Shown: positions 36,584 through 46,917 of the stretch, piece after piece
Layout of the letters: each line of letters opens with the position of its first letter
Numbering within the stretch: the stretch's first letter is position 1
NCBI RefSeq assembly: GCF_014836765.1
Contig: NZ_JACSQG010000003.1
Coordinates: forward strand, 62,001-126,000
DNA length: 64,000 bases
DNA from: Serpens gallinarum
GTDB lineage: Bacteria > Pseudomonadota > Gammaproteobacteria > Pseudomonadales > Pseudomonadaceae
Direction: 5' to 3'
Notes under the pieces: generated by a model
The model's input: the letters and a program-made list of their open reading frames with translations, nothing else
Told to the model about the DNA's origin: nothing
Databases searched by the model: none
Translations under genes and position numbers: made by a program

Positions 36584-37216
36584 ATGGCCATGATTCGCAT
36601 GTTCCTGCTGGCGGTGTTGAGTGTTGCGCTTCCGCTACAGGCCAGTGCTGCCCCCGACAGTGCTGCCGTGAAGCGACTCACCGAGTTGCTTAACCAGGCG
36701 CAGACGCTCACCGGGCGGTTTTCCCAGCTGACGCTGGACGGCTCCGGCGTCAATCTGCAAGAGTCCACAGGCGAAATGGCCTTGAAGCGCCCTGGGCAGT
36801 TCCGCTGGCACACCGACGCGCCGATGGAGCAACTATTGGTCTCCGATGGCAAGCAGGTCTGGCTGTATGATCCGGATCTTGAGCAGGTCACTATTCAGCA
36901 ACTCGATCAGCGCCTGACCCACACCCCGGCGTTACTGTTGTCTGGCGATGTGTCGAAGATCAGCGAAAATTTCGACATCAGCCATAAAGAAACCAGCGGT
37001 GTGGTCGACTTCGTCCTCAAGCCCAAGTCCCGCGATACCCTGTTCGACAATTTGCGCTTGTCGTTTCGCAATGGCGTGATCAATGACATGCAATTGATCG
37101 ACAGCGTTGGCCAGCGCACCAATATCCTGTTTTCCGGGGTGAAAATGAATACGCCGCTGAACGCTTCGATGTTCCGTTTTGTGCCGCCTGCCGGTACCGA
37201 CATTATCCAGGATTGA
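36584..37216 (+). CDS. lolA: Outer membrane lipoprotein carrier protein LolA
   Basis: Periplasmic chaperone that carries lipoproteins from LolCDE to LolB. 210 residues from [17 protein letters not shown], with signal peptide cleavage probably after QASA. The family traits [11 protein letters not shown] and [12 protein letters not shown] are present. GAGGATTCCC upstream supports this start over an ATG 15 bp earlier, which overlaps the ftsK stop. ftsK-lolA-rarA is a conserved order. Confidence 0.95.
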   Translation: MAMIRMFLLAVLSVALPLQASAAPDSAAVKRLTELLNQAQTLTGRFSQLTLDGSGVNLQESTGEMALKRPGQFRWHTDAPMEQLLVSDGKQVWLYDPDLEQVTIQQLDQRLTHTPALLLSGDVSKISENFDISHKETSGVVDFVLKPKSRDTLFDNLRLSFRNGVINDMQLIDSVGQRTNILFSGVKMNTPLNASMFRFVPPAGTDIIQD

Positions 37217-37234
37217 CCGAGGTTTCATCGCCAC

Positions 37235-38557
37235 ATGGATCTGTTTCAACGTACTCCGATTGCCCAGCCCCTGGCCGCTCGCTTGCGCGCGGCCAATCTG
37301 GACGAGTATGTGGGGCAGGAGCATTTGCTGGCGCGGGGCAAACCACTGCGCGAGGCGTTGGAGCAGGGTGCGCTGCATTCGATGATCTTCTGGGGTCCGC
37401 CGGGCGTTGGCAAGACAACGCTGGCCCGGCTTCTGGCCAAGGTCTCCGATGCCCACTTCGAGACGATTTCCGCCGTGCTTTCCGGCGTCAAGGAAATTCG
37501 CCAGGCGGTTGAAATTGCCCAGCAACATGCGGCTCAGTATGGCAAACGCACCATCCTGTTCGTGGATGAAGTGCACCGATTCAATAAGAGCCAGCAAGAT
37601 GCCTTCCTGCCCTATGTGGAAGACGGTACGCTGATTTTTATCGGGGCGACCACGGAAAATCCGTCGTTTGAACTGAACAATGCGTTGCTCTCACGGGCGC
37701 GTGTTTACGTGCTGAAAAGCCTCGACGAAGCGGCCCTGCGCAAACTGGTGAAGCGCGCGCTGAGTGAAGAGAAAGGGCTGGGGGCGCGTCATCTCGCTCT
37801 ACCTGAAGAAAGCTTCCAGATTCTCCTGGCTGCCGCCGATGGCGATGGACGCCGGTTACTCAACCTGCTGGAAAACGCCTCGGACCTCGTGGAGGACGGC
37901 GAGTCCATCGCCGCAGAAACCCTGCAGAATCTGCTTGGCGACAGCCATCGTCGATTCGACAAGGGCGGCGAGGCGTTTTACGACCAGATCTCTGCGCTGC
38001 ACAAGTCGGTGCGCGGCTCCAGCCCGGATGGTGCGCTGTACTGGTTCGCGCGCATGCTCGACGGGGGTTGTGATCCGTTGTACATCGCCCGCCGAGTGGT
38101 GCGCATGGCCAGCGAGGAAGTTGGCAACGCCGACCCGCGCGCGCTGACGCTGTGCCTGAATGCGTGGGATGTGCAAGAACGCTTGGGCAGCCCGGAAGGC
38201 GAATTGGCCGTGGCCCAGGCGATTGTCTACCTGGCCTGCGCGCCCAAGAGCAATGCGGTGTATATGGGCTTCAAGGCGGCGATGAGTGAGGCTGGCGAGC
38301 ACGGCTCCTTGGAAGTGCCGCTGCACCTGCGCAACGCGCCGACCAAACTGATGAAACAGCTGGGCTACGGTGAAGAATACCGCTACGCCCACGACGAGCC
38401 AGATGCCTTTGCGGCAGGCGAAGACTATTTCCCCGAGAGCTTGGAGCCGCGGCGTTATTACCAGCCGGTGCCGCGTGGCTTGGAATTGAAAATTCGCGAC
38501 AAGCTGAAACACCTGGCTGAGTTGGACCGCAACAGTCCGCGCCGGCGGAGGCGCTAA
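37235..38557 (+). CDS. rarA: Replication-associated recombination protein A (MgsA)
   Basis: 440-residue AAA+ ATPase related to clamp loader subunits and WRNIP1; acts at stalled forks. Walker [16 protein letters not shown] near residue 52, Walker [19 protein letters not shown], sensor 1 [12 protein letters not shown]. The C-terminal part mediates tetramerisation. It ends over the crcB start by one base. Confidence 0.96.
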   Translation: MDLFQRTPIAQPLAARLRAANLDEYVGQEHLLARGKPLREALEQGALHSMIFWGPPGVGKTTLARLLAKVSDAHFETISAVLSGVKEIRQAVEIAQQHAAQYGKRTILFVDEVHRFNKSQQDAFLPYVEDGTLIFIGATTENPSFELNNALLSRARVYVLKSLDEAALRKLVKRALSEEKGLGARHLALPEESFQILLAAADGDGRRLLNLLENASDLVEDGESIAAETLQNLLGDSHRRFDKGGEAFYDQISALHKSVRGSSPDGALYWFARMLDGGCDPLYIARRVVRMASEEVGNADPRALTLCLNAWDVQERLGSPEGELAVAQAIVYLACAPKSNAVYMGFKAAMSEAGEHGSLEVPLHLRNAPTKLMKQLGYGEEYRYAHDEPDAFAAGEDYFPESLEPRRYYQPVPRGLELKIRDKLKHLAELDRNSPRRRRR

Positions 38558-38931
38558 TGATCGGCGTAATTCTCGCTGTGGCGGGAGGCGGTGCGCTGGG
38601 TTGTCTGCTGCGTTTCGCCAGTTCAAACTGGATTTCGGCGCATTGGCCCCAGCATTTCTATTTGGCTACCCTGGCTGTGAACATTGCGGGCTGCCTGGTG
38701 ATCGGTTATCTCTACGGCGTATTTCTGCAGCGTCCGGAGTGGCCCCTTGAGCTGCGCGCCGGATTGATCGTCGGCTTTCTCGGCGGTCTGACCACCTTTT
38801 CCTCTTTTTCCCTGGATACCCTGCGCCTGCTGGAAAGCGGCCAGCTGACTACCGCCTTCGGCTATGCCTCAGCCAGCGTAGTGGTCTGCTTGCTGGCGAC
38901 CTGGGCAGGCCTGGCTTTGAACAAATTCTGA
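38557..38931 (+). CDS. crcB: Fluoride ion exporter CrcB/Fluc
   Basis: 124-residue four-helix membrane protein that forms the dual-topology Fluc fluoride channel. Hallmarks: [11 protein letters not shown] at the N-terminus, [13 protein letters not shown], and [16 protein letters not shown], with the Na+/fluoride site. The gene overlaps the rarA stop (TAATG). I see no fluoride riboswitch upstream, consistent with its place inside an operon. Confidence 0.93.
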   Translation: MIGVILAVAGGGALGCLLRFASSNWISAHWPQHFYLATLAVNIAGCLVIGYLYGVFLQRPEWPLELRAGLIVGFLGGLTTFSSFSLDTLRLLESGQLTTAFGYASASVVVCLLATWAGLALNKF

Positions 38932-40230
<1,299 letters not shown>

Positions 40231-40295
40231 GCCGTAAGGTGGGGGTTCCACCTGCCCCCTTGACGGAGGAACGCTGAAAACCTTGATTTTCGACA

Positions 40296-40338
40296 GGGGC
40301 ATCAGGTCGCTAATCGGCTGTGATGCCCCTATCTTTTT
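40296..40338 (+). terminator. Possible terminator between serS and cysG
   Basis: GGGGCATCA and TGATGCCCC pair around a 16-nt loop, then TATCTTTTT follows. The loop is longer than usual, so attenuation is also possible. Confidence 0.55.
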
Positions 40339-40362
40339 CTCAGGCTCGAACGGGATTCGCTC

Positions 40363-41751
40363 ATGGATTACCTTCCCCTCTTTCACAAGCTGCAAGACCG
40401 CCGTGTTCTGGTGGTCGGTGGTGGTGAGGTCGCGTTGCGCAAGGCGCGCCTGCTGGCCGATGCCGGCGCCACTTTGCGCGTGGTTGCGCCCGAAGTACTC
40501 GATGGATTGCATGAGCTGGCCGGGCAGGGTGGCAGTCAGGTAATGCTGCGGGGCTATCAAGTGGGCGACCTGGAGGATGTGGTGCTTGTAATTGCCGCCA
40601 CAGATGACGAACCGCTCAATGCACACATTTCCCAGCAGGCCCAAGCGCGCGGCGTTCCCGTCAATGTGGTGGATGCGCCGGCCTTGTGCTCGGTCATCTT
40701 CCCCGCGATTGTTGACCGTTCGCCCTTGATCGTTGCGGTTTCCAGCGGCGGTGATGCGCCTGTGCTGGCACGCTTGATCCGCGCGCGGATCGAGACCTGG
40801 ATTCCCTCGGCCTATGGCCAGCTGGCTGGGCTGGCAAAGAAGTTTCGTGCTCGAGTCAAAGCCTTGCTGCCGGATGTTCAGCAACGCCGCGTTTTCTGGG
40901 AGGAAACCTTTCAGGGCCAGATTGCCGAAAGCCTGTTCGCCGGCAAGCCGGCGGAAGCCGAGCGGCTGCTGGAGGAAAAGATTGCCGGCGGAAAACCCAA
41001 AGCGCTGGGCGAGGTGTACCTGGTGGGCGCCGGCCCAGGCGATCCCGATCTGCTGACCTTTCGAGCCCTGCGCCTGATGCAGCAGGCCGATGTGGTGCTT
41101 TATGACCGGCTGGTAGCTCCGGCGATCATCGAGCTGTGCCGGCGCGATGCCGAGCGTATCTACGTCGGCAAGCAGCGCTCGGATCACACCGTGCCTCAGG
41201 AACAGATCAATCGTCGCCTGGTGGAACTGGCCAAGGCCGGTAAGCGGGTGCTGCGCCTGAAGGGCGGAGATCCGTTCATCTTCGGACGCGGTGGCGAAGA
41301 AATCGAAGAGCTGGCGGCCGAAGGTATTCCCTTCCAAGTGGTGCCCGGTATTACCGCTGCTTCGGGTTGTGCCGCCTATGCCGGCATCCCGCTGACCCAT
41401 CGCGACCACGCCCAGTCGGTGCGTTTTGTTACCGGGCATTTGAAGGATGGCAGCTGTGATTTACCTTGGGCCGATCTGGTCGCCCCCGGGCAAACCCTGG
41501 TGTTCTATATGGGCCTGGTCGGTCTGCCGGTGATCTGCGAGCAGCTAATTCGCCACGGTCGTGGCGTGGACACCCCGGCGGCGCTGATCCAGCAGGGTAC
41601 GACCAGCAATCAGCGGGTATTTACCGGCACCCTGGCCGATCTGCCTCAGTTGGTTGCCGAACAGCAGGTGCAGGCGCCGACGCTGGTAATCGTCGGCGAG
41701 GTGGTCACCTTGCGCGACAAGCTGGCCTGGTTTGAAGGGGCAGGGGAGTAG
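40363..41751 (+). CDS. cysG: Siroheme synthase (multifunctional CysG)
   Basis: Makes siroheme from uroporphyrinogen III for sulfite and nitrite reductases. 462 residues: an N-terminal precorrin-2 dehydrogenase/ferrochelatase domain (about 1-210, with [20 protein letters not shown]) and a C-terminal uroporphyrinogen methyltransferase (from [17 protein letters not shown] to the end, with [18 protein letters not shown]). Both halves look complete. Confidence 0.97.
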   Translation: MDYLPLFHKLQDRRVLVVGGGEVALRKARLLADAGATLRVVAPEVLDGLHELAGQGGSQVMLRGYQVGDLEDVVLVIAATDDEPLNAHISQQAQARGVPVNVVDAPALCSVIFPAIVDRSPLIVAVSSGGDAPVLARLIRARIETWIPSAYGQLAGLAKKFRARVKALLPDVQQRRVFWEETFQGQIAESLFAGKPAEAERLLEEKIAGGKPKALGEVYLVGAGPGDPDLLTFRALRLMQQADVVLYDRLVAPAIIELCRRDAERIYVGKQRSDHTVPQEQINRRLVELAKAGKRVLRLKGGDPFIFGRGGEEIEELAAEGIPFQVVPGITAASGCAAYAGIPLTHRDHAQSVRFVTGHLKDGSCDLPWADLVAPGQTLVFYMGLVGLPVICEQLIRHGRGVDTPAALIQQGTTSNQRVFTGTLADLPQLVAEQQVQAPTLVIVGEVVTLRDKLAWFEGAGE

Positions 41752-41773
41752 GCTGATCTGGCGCGGCGTATCC

Positions 41774-41896
41774 TACAATGGCGTCGGTTCTCCACAGGTA
41801 AAACGGTAGCTGCCCGTATTGCTCCAGTCACGACCCTGTCGCTAATCGTGGGTGAGTCCGCTCTGCGGGATTGCTCTCGCCGGGTGGCTTTTTTTG
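41774..41896 (+). ncRNA. Candidate small RNA between cysG and the GST gene
   Basis: This 123-bp stretch has a TACAAT -10-like box at 41774, then GC-rich hairpins (GGTGAG...CTCGCC enclosing CCGC-TCT-GCGG), and ends in a run of seven or more T at about 41889. No coding frame fits. The -35 region is weak, and part of the structure may just be the tail of the cysG transcript. Not matched to a known sRNA by me. Confidence 0.3.
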
Positions 41897-41900
41897 TCAG

Positions 41901-42902
41901 TCAGTTTCGCTGCCAGATCCCATTGCCTTCCAACCGATCGCGGTTATGGGCAGCCAGCAGGTTTTGCGCCGGCCCCTTTGGGATCACCCCGGTCGGGTTG
42001 ATGGTCGCGTGGCTGGCGTAGTAATGGCCCTTGATATGGGTGAAATCTACCGTTTCGGCGACGCCCGGCCACTGGTACAGCTCACGCAGCCAATTGGACA
42101 GCTGCGGGTAGTCCGTGATGCGCCGCAGGTTGCACTTGAAATGTCCGTGGTAGACCGGATCAAAACGAATCAGGGTGGTGAACAAACGCCAATCGGCCTC
42201 TGTCAGGTACTCACCGGCCAGGTAACGATGCTCGGCGAGGTGCTGATCCAGCCAGTCCAATTCGCCAAACACTTCGTCGAACGCCTCTTCGTAAGCCTCC
42301 TGCGTGGTGGCGAAACCGGCGCGATATACGCCGTTGTTAACGCGGGGGTAGATGCGGTCGTTGAGCGCATCGATCTTGGCGCGCAGCGGTTCGGGATAGA
42401 AGTCCAGCCGCGAGCCCGTCACGTCGTCGAATGCGCTGTTGAACATGCGGATAATCTCCGCCGACTCGTTGCTGACGATGCGCTGGCGGTGTTTGTCCCA
42501 CAACAGGGGTACGGTGACGCGGCCCGTGTAGCGCGGGTCTTCGGCGGTGTAGCGCTGATGCAGGAAAGTGAAGCTATCCAAGGCATCGCCGCTGGAGCCG
42601 AATTGTGGATCGAAGGTCCAGCCATGTTCGCGCATCAACCAGCTGACCACTGATACATCGATCACGCTGTCCAGTCCCTTGAGCGTGCGCAGGATCAGCG
42701 TGCGATGGGCCCAAGGACAGGCCAGGCTGACATACAGGTGATAGCGCCCGGCTTCGGCGGCAAAGCCGCTGTCGCCGCTTGGTCCGGCACTGCCATCGGC
42801 GGTAATCCAATGACGTCGTTGTGCTTGTTCTCGCTGAAAACGGCCGTCTTTGGCGGTGTCGTACCACTGGTCGTGCCAGCGCCCTTCGATAAGCAAACCC
42901 AT
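41901..42902 (-). CDS. Glutathionyl-hydroquinone reductase (YqjG/xi-class GST)
   Basis: 333-residue cytoplasmic protein with an N-terminal thioredoxin-like half and a C-terminal helical half. The catalytic cysteine is Cys62 in SLACPWAHRTLI, as in xi-class enzymes that reduce glutathionyl-hydroquinones. RVTVPLLWDK and SNESAEIIRMFN form the glutathione site. Converges with cysG; the candidate sRNA region lies between. Confidence 0.93.
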   Translation of the reverse strand: MGLLIEGRWHDQWYDTAKDGRFQREQAQRRHWITADGSAGPSGDSGFAAEAGRYHLYVSLACPWAHRTLILRTLKGLDSVIDVSVVSWLMREHGWTFDPQFGSSGDALDSFTFLHQRYTAEDPRYTGRVTVPLLWDKHRQRIVSNESAEIIRMFNSAFDDVTGSRLDFYPEPLRAKIDALNDRIYPRVNNGVYRAGFATTQEAYEEAFDEVFGELDWLDQHLAEHRYLAGEYLTEADWRLFTTLIRFDPVYHGHFKCNLRRITDYPQLSNWLRELYQWPGVAETVDFTHIKGHYYASHATINPTGVIPKGPAQNLLAAHNRDRLEGNGIWQRN

Positions 42903-43011
42903 GACTTCACCTCAGATCTGATGGGGCAGGCTTTGATGCCTGATGGTCTGGGGTGAAGTCTAGCGACCCCCGAGCAATGGAAAGACGCAAAGCTCGGGTT
43001 GTTCCTATCGG

Positions 43012-43995
43012 TCAGTTCGATGTATTGCGTGCCGCCCAATACTGTCGAGCCAGGGTAAAAGCGGCTTCGCGTGGATGACCCAGGCCGCGTAGAGCCAGCG
43101 CCATGGTGGCGATCACAGCCAGCTCTCCATAGCTGTCAGTGGCTTCGTTGCGCCAGACCGCCAGCAGATGGGCAGGCTCCAGGACATCCGGTTTCACGTG
43201 CCGGCGCTCGGCCTGGGCGGGCCATTCCTCATCCCAGTTTTCACCGTTCTGGGTGCCGTACAGGTGCGATATTACATCCGGATTGACTTCAATCTCGCCA
43301 CCGTCGCCCTTGATGACGATGGCGTGGTCGCCCAGCAGTTGGCTGGCCGAGCGATGGATTTCCTGATAACCCGGATGAAAAATGCTCTGCAGCCCACAGC
43401 GAGCGCCGAGTGGGTTGAGAATGCGTGCCAGAGAATGAATCGGCGAGCGTAGCCCCAAGGTATTGCGCAGCTCGATCATGGCTTGCAGGCGCGGCATCCA
43501 GGCACTCAGTGGGATAAAGGCGGGCTGACTTTGTTGCAGTGCGCTCGCCACCTCGTCCCAGTTCTGGCAGAGGGGAATATGGAGTGTTTCCAACAATTGT
43601 TCGGTATATAGGCGGCCTGCGGTATGGGCGCCACCGCCGTGCATCAGGATGCGCACGCCATTGGCTGCCAGGCATTTGACCGCCAGCAGGTACCAGGGCA
43701 AATGGCGCTTCTTGCCGGCATAGCTGGGCCAGTCCAGGTCCACGGCGATTCTGGGCGCATTGACTCGCTCACGCACGGCTTGGGCAAAGCCGGCCATTTC
43801 CTCGGCACTTTCCTCTTTGTAGCGCAGCAGCATGAGGAAGGCCCCCAGTTGGGTGTCCTCGGTGCGCCCATCCAGCAGCATACCCATGGCTTCATGAGCT
43901 TCGGCGCGCGTTAGGCCACGGGCGCCGCGCTTGCCCTTACCAAGGATGCGAATGAATGGGGCGAACGGATGTTCAACAGCGGTCAGATCGGTCAT
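43012..43995 (-). CDS. Glycosyltransferase family protein, YbiB-like (TrpD2)
   Basis: 327 residues from MTDLTAVEHPFAPFIRILGK. It has the anthranilate phosphoribosyltransferase fold: the helical N-domain RGLTRAEAHEAMGMLLDG and a Gly-rich MHGGGAHTAGR loop. The E. coli homologue YbiB (TrpD2) binds nucleic acid and is not a tryptophan enzyme. The start overlaps the tusE stop by 4 bp, so it is translationally coupled to the tus genes. The open frame extends upstream without similarity. Confidence 0.85.
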   Translation of the reverse strand: MTDLTAVEHPFAPFIRILGKGKRGARGLTRAEAHEAMGMLLDGRTEDTQLGAFLMLLRYKEESAEEMAGFAQAVRERVNAPRIAVDLDWPSYAGKKRHLPWYLLAVKCLAANGVRILMHGGGAHTAGRLYTEQLLETLHIPLCQNWDEVASALQQSQPAFIPLSAWMPRLQAMIELRNTLGLRSPIHSLARILNPLGARCGLQSIFHPGYQEIHRSASQLLGDHAIVIKGDGGEIEVNPDVISHLYGTQNGENWDEEWPAQAERRHVKPDVLEPAHLLAVWRNEATDSYGELAVIATMALALRGLGHPREAAFTLARQYWAARNTSN

Positions 43996-44327
43996 ATGCA
44001 ATTGGTCGGTTTTGGCAGGCCGGCCAGTTTGGCGGCAAGTTTTGCAGGAGTGCCCTTGAAAAGGCGATTCAGGTGCAGGCTGTTGCCCTTTTCCGGACCG
44101 AGTTTCAGGGCCGCGTATTTGATCAGGGGGCGGGTGGCCGGAGAGAGTTGGAATTCGCTGTAGAAGTCGCGCAGCAAATAGAGCACTTCCCAATGTTCGT
44201 TGCTCAGTTCCATCTCCTCGCGTAGGGCAAGGGCGGCTGCGACTGCTTCCGACCAGTCCTGGCGCTCGGCTAGATAACCATCTTGGTCCAGGGGCAGGTG
44301 TCGGCCGTCGACTAACAGTTCATTCAT
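43992..44327 (-). CDS. tusE: Sulfurtransferase TusE (DsrC family)
   Basis: 111 residues. Takes sulfur from TusBCD and gives it to MnmA for 2-thiolation of U34. The catalytic cysteine is the second-last residue (Cys110, in TNCI), as the family requires. DGYLAERQDWSEAVA and HWEVLYLLRDFYSEF are typical. It overlaps tusB by 4 bp. Confidence 0.94.
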   Translation of the reverse strand: MNELLVDGRHLPLDQDGYLAERQDWSEAVAAALALREEMELSNEHWEVLYLLRDFYSEFQLSPATRPLIKYAALKLGPEKGNSLHLNRLFKGTPAKLAAKLAGLPKPTNCI

Positions 44328-44620
44328 AGCCAACTGTTGACCTTGTCAAAACGAAGACTGAGCGCAACGAATGCAGGGTAATCCACCAGCGTGACCCGTG
44401 CAGGCGCGCTGATGTTGCGCGCCTGCATATCTTCCTTCAATGCGTAGAACTCAATGCCATCCGGCATGTGCTGCAGTTGTTTCAGAGGAGCGCTACCGGC
44501 CTGCAAGGCGTGGCAGGCGTCGCCTGTGAATAGCACAGCATCCTGGGTACTGAGCAGACGCAGGGCGCTATCCAGCGCGCTGGAGTAAGGCGATTGAGCA
44601 AGCAGGTGCAAAGTGGCCAT
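44324..44620 (-). CDS. tusB: Sulfur relay protein TusB/DsrH
   Basis: 98-residue subunit of the TusBCD hexamer. ATLHLLAQSPYSSALDSALRL is the usual start of the DsrH family. It overlaps tusC by one base and tusE by 4 bp. Confidence 0.9.
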   Translation of the reverse strand: MATLHLLAQSPYSSALDSALRLLSTQDAVLFTGDACHALQAGSAPLKQLQHMPDGIEFYALKEDMQARNISAPARVTLVDYPAFVALSLRFDKVNSWL

Positions 44621-44979
44621 TAGAGCGTAATCACCAGGTCATAACGATCGACAAGGGCGGCGAGCGCGGCAGCGTCCAGTGCCTGGGCGGGCAGGGCGAG
44701 GCTGTCTGAATCCAGGCCCCGCCGGACCAAGCTTTCGCCACACACATATATCTCATCCACACCAAACAACGGCAGGGCCTGCAGGTTGGCGCCCAGGTCT
44801 TTTTGCTGCAGTACGACCGGGTTCTGTTGGGCTGCCAGTTGAAACACGCCGTCATCCAGAAACAGCATGGCGATAGGCAAGTCGAAGGCACCGCCGGCAA
44901 GGGCAATATCCAACGTTTCGCGGGCGCAGGTGCCGCTCCAGGGGCTGTGGCGGCTGATCAACAACATCGATTTAGCCAT
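44620..44979 (-). CDS. tusC: Sulfur relay protein TusC/DsrF
   Basis: 119 residues from MAKSMLLISRHSPWSG; an in-frame ATG five codons upstream would overlap tusD more. The DsrE/F-like fold is indicated by ARETLDIALAGGAFDLPIAMLFLDDGVFQL. It lies one base after tusD. Confidence 0.9.
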   Translation of the reverse strand: MAKSMLLISRHSPWSGTCARETLDIALAGGAFDLPIAMLFLDDGVFQLAAQQNPVVLQQKDLGANLQALPLFGVDEIYVCGESLVRRGLDSDSLALPAQALDAAALAALVDRYDLVITL

Positions 44980-44980
44980 C

Positions 44981-45373
44981 TCAGTCGCCTCCAAAACAGA
45001 TCAGCCGATCGGCTTGCTGAGCCGCTTCGTGTAATTGCCCAAGTCCTGACAATTCCCAAGGTGCGCCCAAGCTCACTGCCTGTCGTTCATAGCGCTGTGC
45101 TTCTTCTGCATTGAGCACGCCTCGGCGCAGGGCAGCGGCGATGCACACCACGGCGTCCAGATTGTGCTGCGTCACGAAGGCGCGCCATTGGGCGGCAACG
45201 TCCAACTCATCCTGAGGCGTGACCACCGCCTGTGAGGCGCTGTAAACGCCCTCACGGTAGAAGAATACACGGACGATTTCATGCCCCTCGGCCAGCGCCG
45301 CCTCGGAAAAACGCAGGGCACGCCGCGCTGAAGGGGCATGGGGAGCTGAGAAGAGGGCGATGACGAATTTCAT
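44981..45373 (-). CDS. tusD: Sulfurtransferase TusD/DsrE
   Basis: 130 residues from MKFVIALFSAPHAPSARRAL. The catalytic cysteine is Cys77 in VVCIAAALRRGV, which accepts persulfide from TusA. First gene of the tusDCBE-ybiB operon. tusA is not in this window. Confidence 0.93.
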   Translation of the reverse strand: MKFVIALFSAPHAPSARRALRFSEAALAEGHEIVRVFFYREGVYSASQAVVTPQDELDVAAQWRAFVTQHNLDAVVCIAAALRRGVLNAEEAQRYERQAVSLGAPWELSGLGQLHEAAQQADRLICFGGD

Positions 45374-45441
45374 AAACATGCTCGAAGCAGAGAACCGAGG
45401 TGCTTACATGATACCCCGCGAGTACCACGCGCCTAAAACAA

Positions 45442-45465
45442 AAAAGCCCGCAGGTGCGGGCTTTT
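45442..45465. terminator. Terminator after the BI-1 family gene
   Basis: AAAAGCCCGC-AGGT-GCGGGCTTTT, a perfect 10-bp stem with A and T runs. It lies 21 bp past the stop of the BI-1 gene and upstream of tusD. Confidence 0.9.
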
Positions 45466-45485
45466 GGGTCAGCTGTTGATCCGGA

Positions 45486-46154
45486 TCAGTCGTCGCCGCT
45501 CATGATGCCAAAGATTTGCAGCAGGCTGATGAACAGGTTGTAGATCGACACATACAGGCTGATGGTGGCCATGATGTAGTTGCGTTCACCGCCGTGGATG
45601 ATATCGCTGGTCTGGTACAGGATCACCGCCGAGGAGAACAGCACGAAGCCGGCGCTGATCGCCAATTGCAGGCCGCTGATCTGGAAGAAGAAGCTGGCCA
45701 ACACGGCAGCGAGCAGGACGAAGAAACCGGCGGTGATAAAACCGCCCAGAAAGCTCATGTCCTTGCGGGTGGTCAGCACGTAAGCGGACAGGCCCAGGAA
45801 TACCACGGCAGTCATGGCGAAGGCCGAACTGATCACCTCGGCGCCGTTAGCCATACCCAGGTAACGGTTGAGGATCGGGCCTAGCGTGTAGCCCATGAAG
45901 CCAGTCAGGGCGAAGGTGGAAAGCAGGCCCCAGGCGGAGTTGCGCAGTTTCATGGTCAGGAAGAACAGGCCGTAGAAGCCAATCAGGACCACGAAGATAT
46001 TGGGATAGGCAACGTTGGCGCGTTGGGACAGGTAAGCCACCAACCCGCTGAACGCCAGGGTCATGGCCAGCAGCCCATAGGTATTGCGAAGGACGCCGCT
46101 GATTTCACGTTGCTCGACCTGAGCAGGATTAAGCGCGTATTCACGTTGTTGCAT
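45486..46154 (-). CDS. Bax inhibitor-1 / YccA family membrane protein
   Basis: 222-residue inner membrane protein with seven hydrophobic segments, from [16 protein letters not shown]. The family signature is seen in [16 protein letters not shown] and the C-terminal [33 protein letters not shown]. The E. coli homologue YccA modulates FtsH; others act as calcium or proton leaks. Which applies here is unknown. The open frame extends 24 codons upstream without similarity. Confidence 0.92.
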   Translation of the reverse strand: MQQREYALNPAQVEQREISGVLRNTYGLLAMTLAFSGLVAYLSQRANVAYPNIFVVLIGFYGLFFLTMKLRNSAWGLLSTFALTGFMGYTLGPILNRYLGMANGAEVISSAFAMTAVVFLGLSAYVLTTRKDMSFLGGFITAGFFVLLAAVLASFFFQISGLQLAISAGFVLFSSAVILYQTSDIIHGGERNYIMATISLYVSIYNLFISLLQIFGIMSGDD

Positions 46155-46300
46155 GAGGGTTACTCCTGAAGGAATACGATTTGTAGATGACGCGATCATA
46201 GCAAAGCTCTGGGACGCGGGAAGCAAGAGAATTTGACAGCGTGTTGCGATCCGGTAATATTGCCGCCGCTCGCCACGCTACTGGCGAGTTATTCATATCT

Positions 46301-46388
46301 GGAAGCGTGGCCGAGTGGTTTAAGGCAGCGGTCTTGAAAACCGCCGACGGGCAACTGTCCTAGAGTTCGAATCTCTACGCTTCCGCCA
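46301..46388 (+). tRNA. tRNA-Ser (UGA)
   Basis: 88 nt including the encoded CCA. The acceptor GGAAGCG pairs with CGCTTCC, the T loop is TTCGAAT, there is a long variable arm typical of tRNA-Ser, and the anticodon is TGA in CTTGAAA. A phage-type integrase remnant lies just downstream. Confidence 0.97.
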
Positions 46389-46476
46389 TATAATTGCTTG
46401 ATTTCATTGGGTTTTAGACCGAGCCAACCCTGAAAAAGGGGCGATTTGGGAACACTTTGGGAATATCAGGCAAAAG

Positions 46477-46500
46477 AAAGGGGCCTTTACGGCCCCTTTT
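46477..46500. terminator. Terminator downstream of tRNA-Ser and the integrase remnant
   Basis: AAAGGGGCC-TTTAC-GGCCCCTTT stem with flanking A and T runs. It lies between the tRNA-Ser gene and the end of the integrase remnant on the opposite strand. Confidence 0.85.
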
Positions 46501-46507
46501 TCATTTT

Positions 46508-46761
46508 TCAACCGAGCTTTAGCGCCTGGTTGAGCAGGCTCACGGCATCCGGGCCGTCTTCGTTGATCCACTTCGCGTTGTACTGCTCAGCATCTGACTG
46601 GCGAATGTATGCCGGCAGGTGTTCGGTCCGCGCTGTCGTACGCCAGCTTCTTCAACTGGCTGATCCACCAGCCGTGGCGTAGTACGTCGGATGTTCGATA
46701 CGGCTCGCCGCTGGCCCAACACGAAGCGCACCATTTGGGCCCGGTTGTCGCGGTCAATCAA
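46508..46761 (-). pseudogene. Remnant of a tyrosine-type phage integrase
   Basis: One frame gives EEAGVRQRGPNTCRHTFASQML, the RHT box of tyrosine recombinases. A second frame, immediately downstream, gives YNAKWINEDGPDAVSLLNQALKLG and a stop, as at the C-terminus of phage integrases. The part between them, which should include the catalytic Tyr, is missing, and the frame changes at the junction. The N-terminal two thirds are absent. Its place next to tRNA-Ser suits a former attachment site. Confidence 0.7.
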
Positions 46762-46917
46762 CTCGATGCGTTCGGCTTTCGAATGCTGGTGTGCTGTACT
46801 TGCAATCCGGCCTGACTTTCAAGCGCAACATGTTGGTTCGGACGTTCAACCCGCACAAACGACCAGCGTGCTGAGCATGTAGTATTCCCTCGTCAGCATT
46901 CTTTCAAGGTCATCGGT

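Noticed and set aside
46770-46917. LexA box upstream of polB
   Set aside because: CTGTACTTGCAATCCGG has only one good half; no CTG-N10-CAG match with the expected core.
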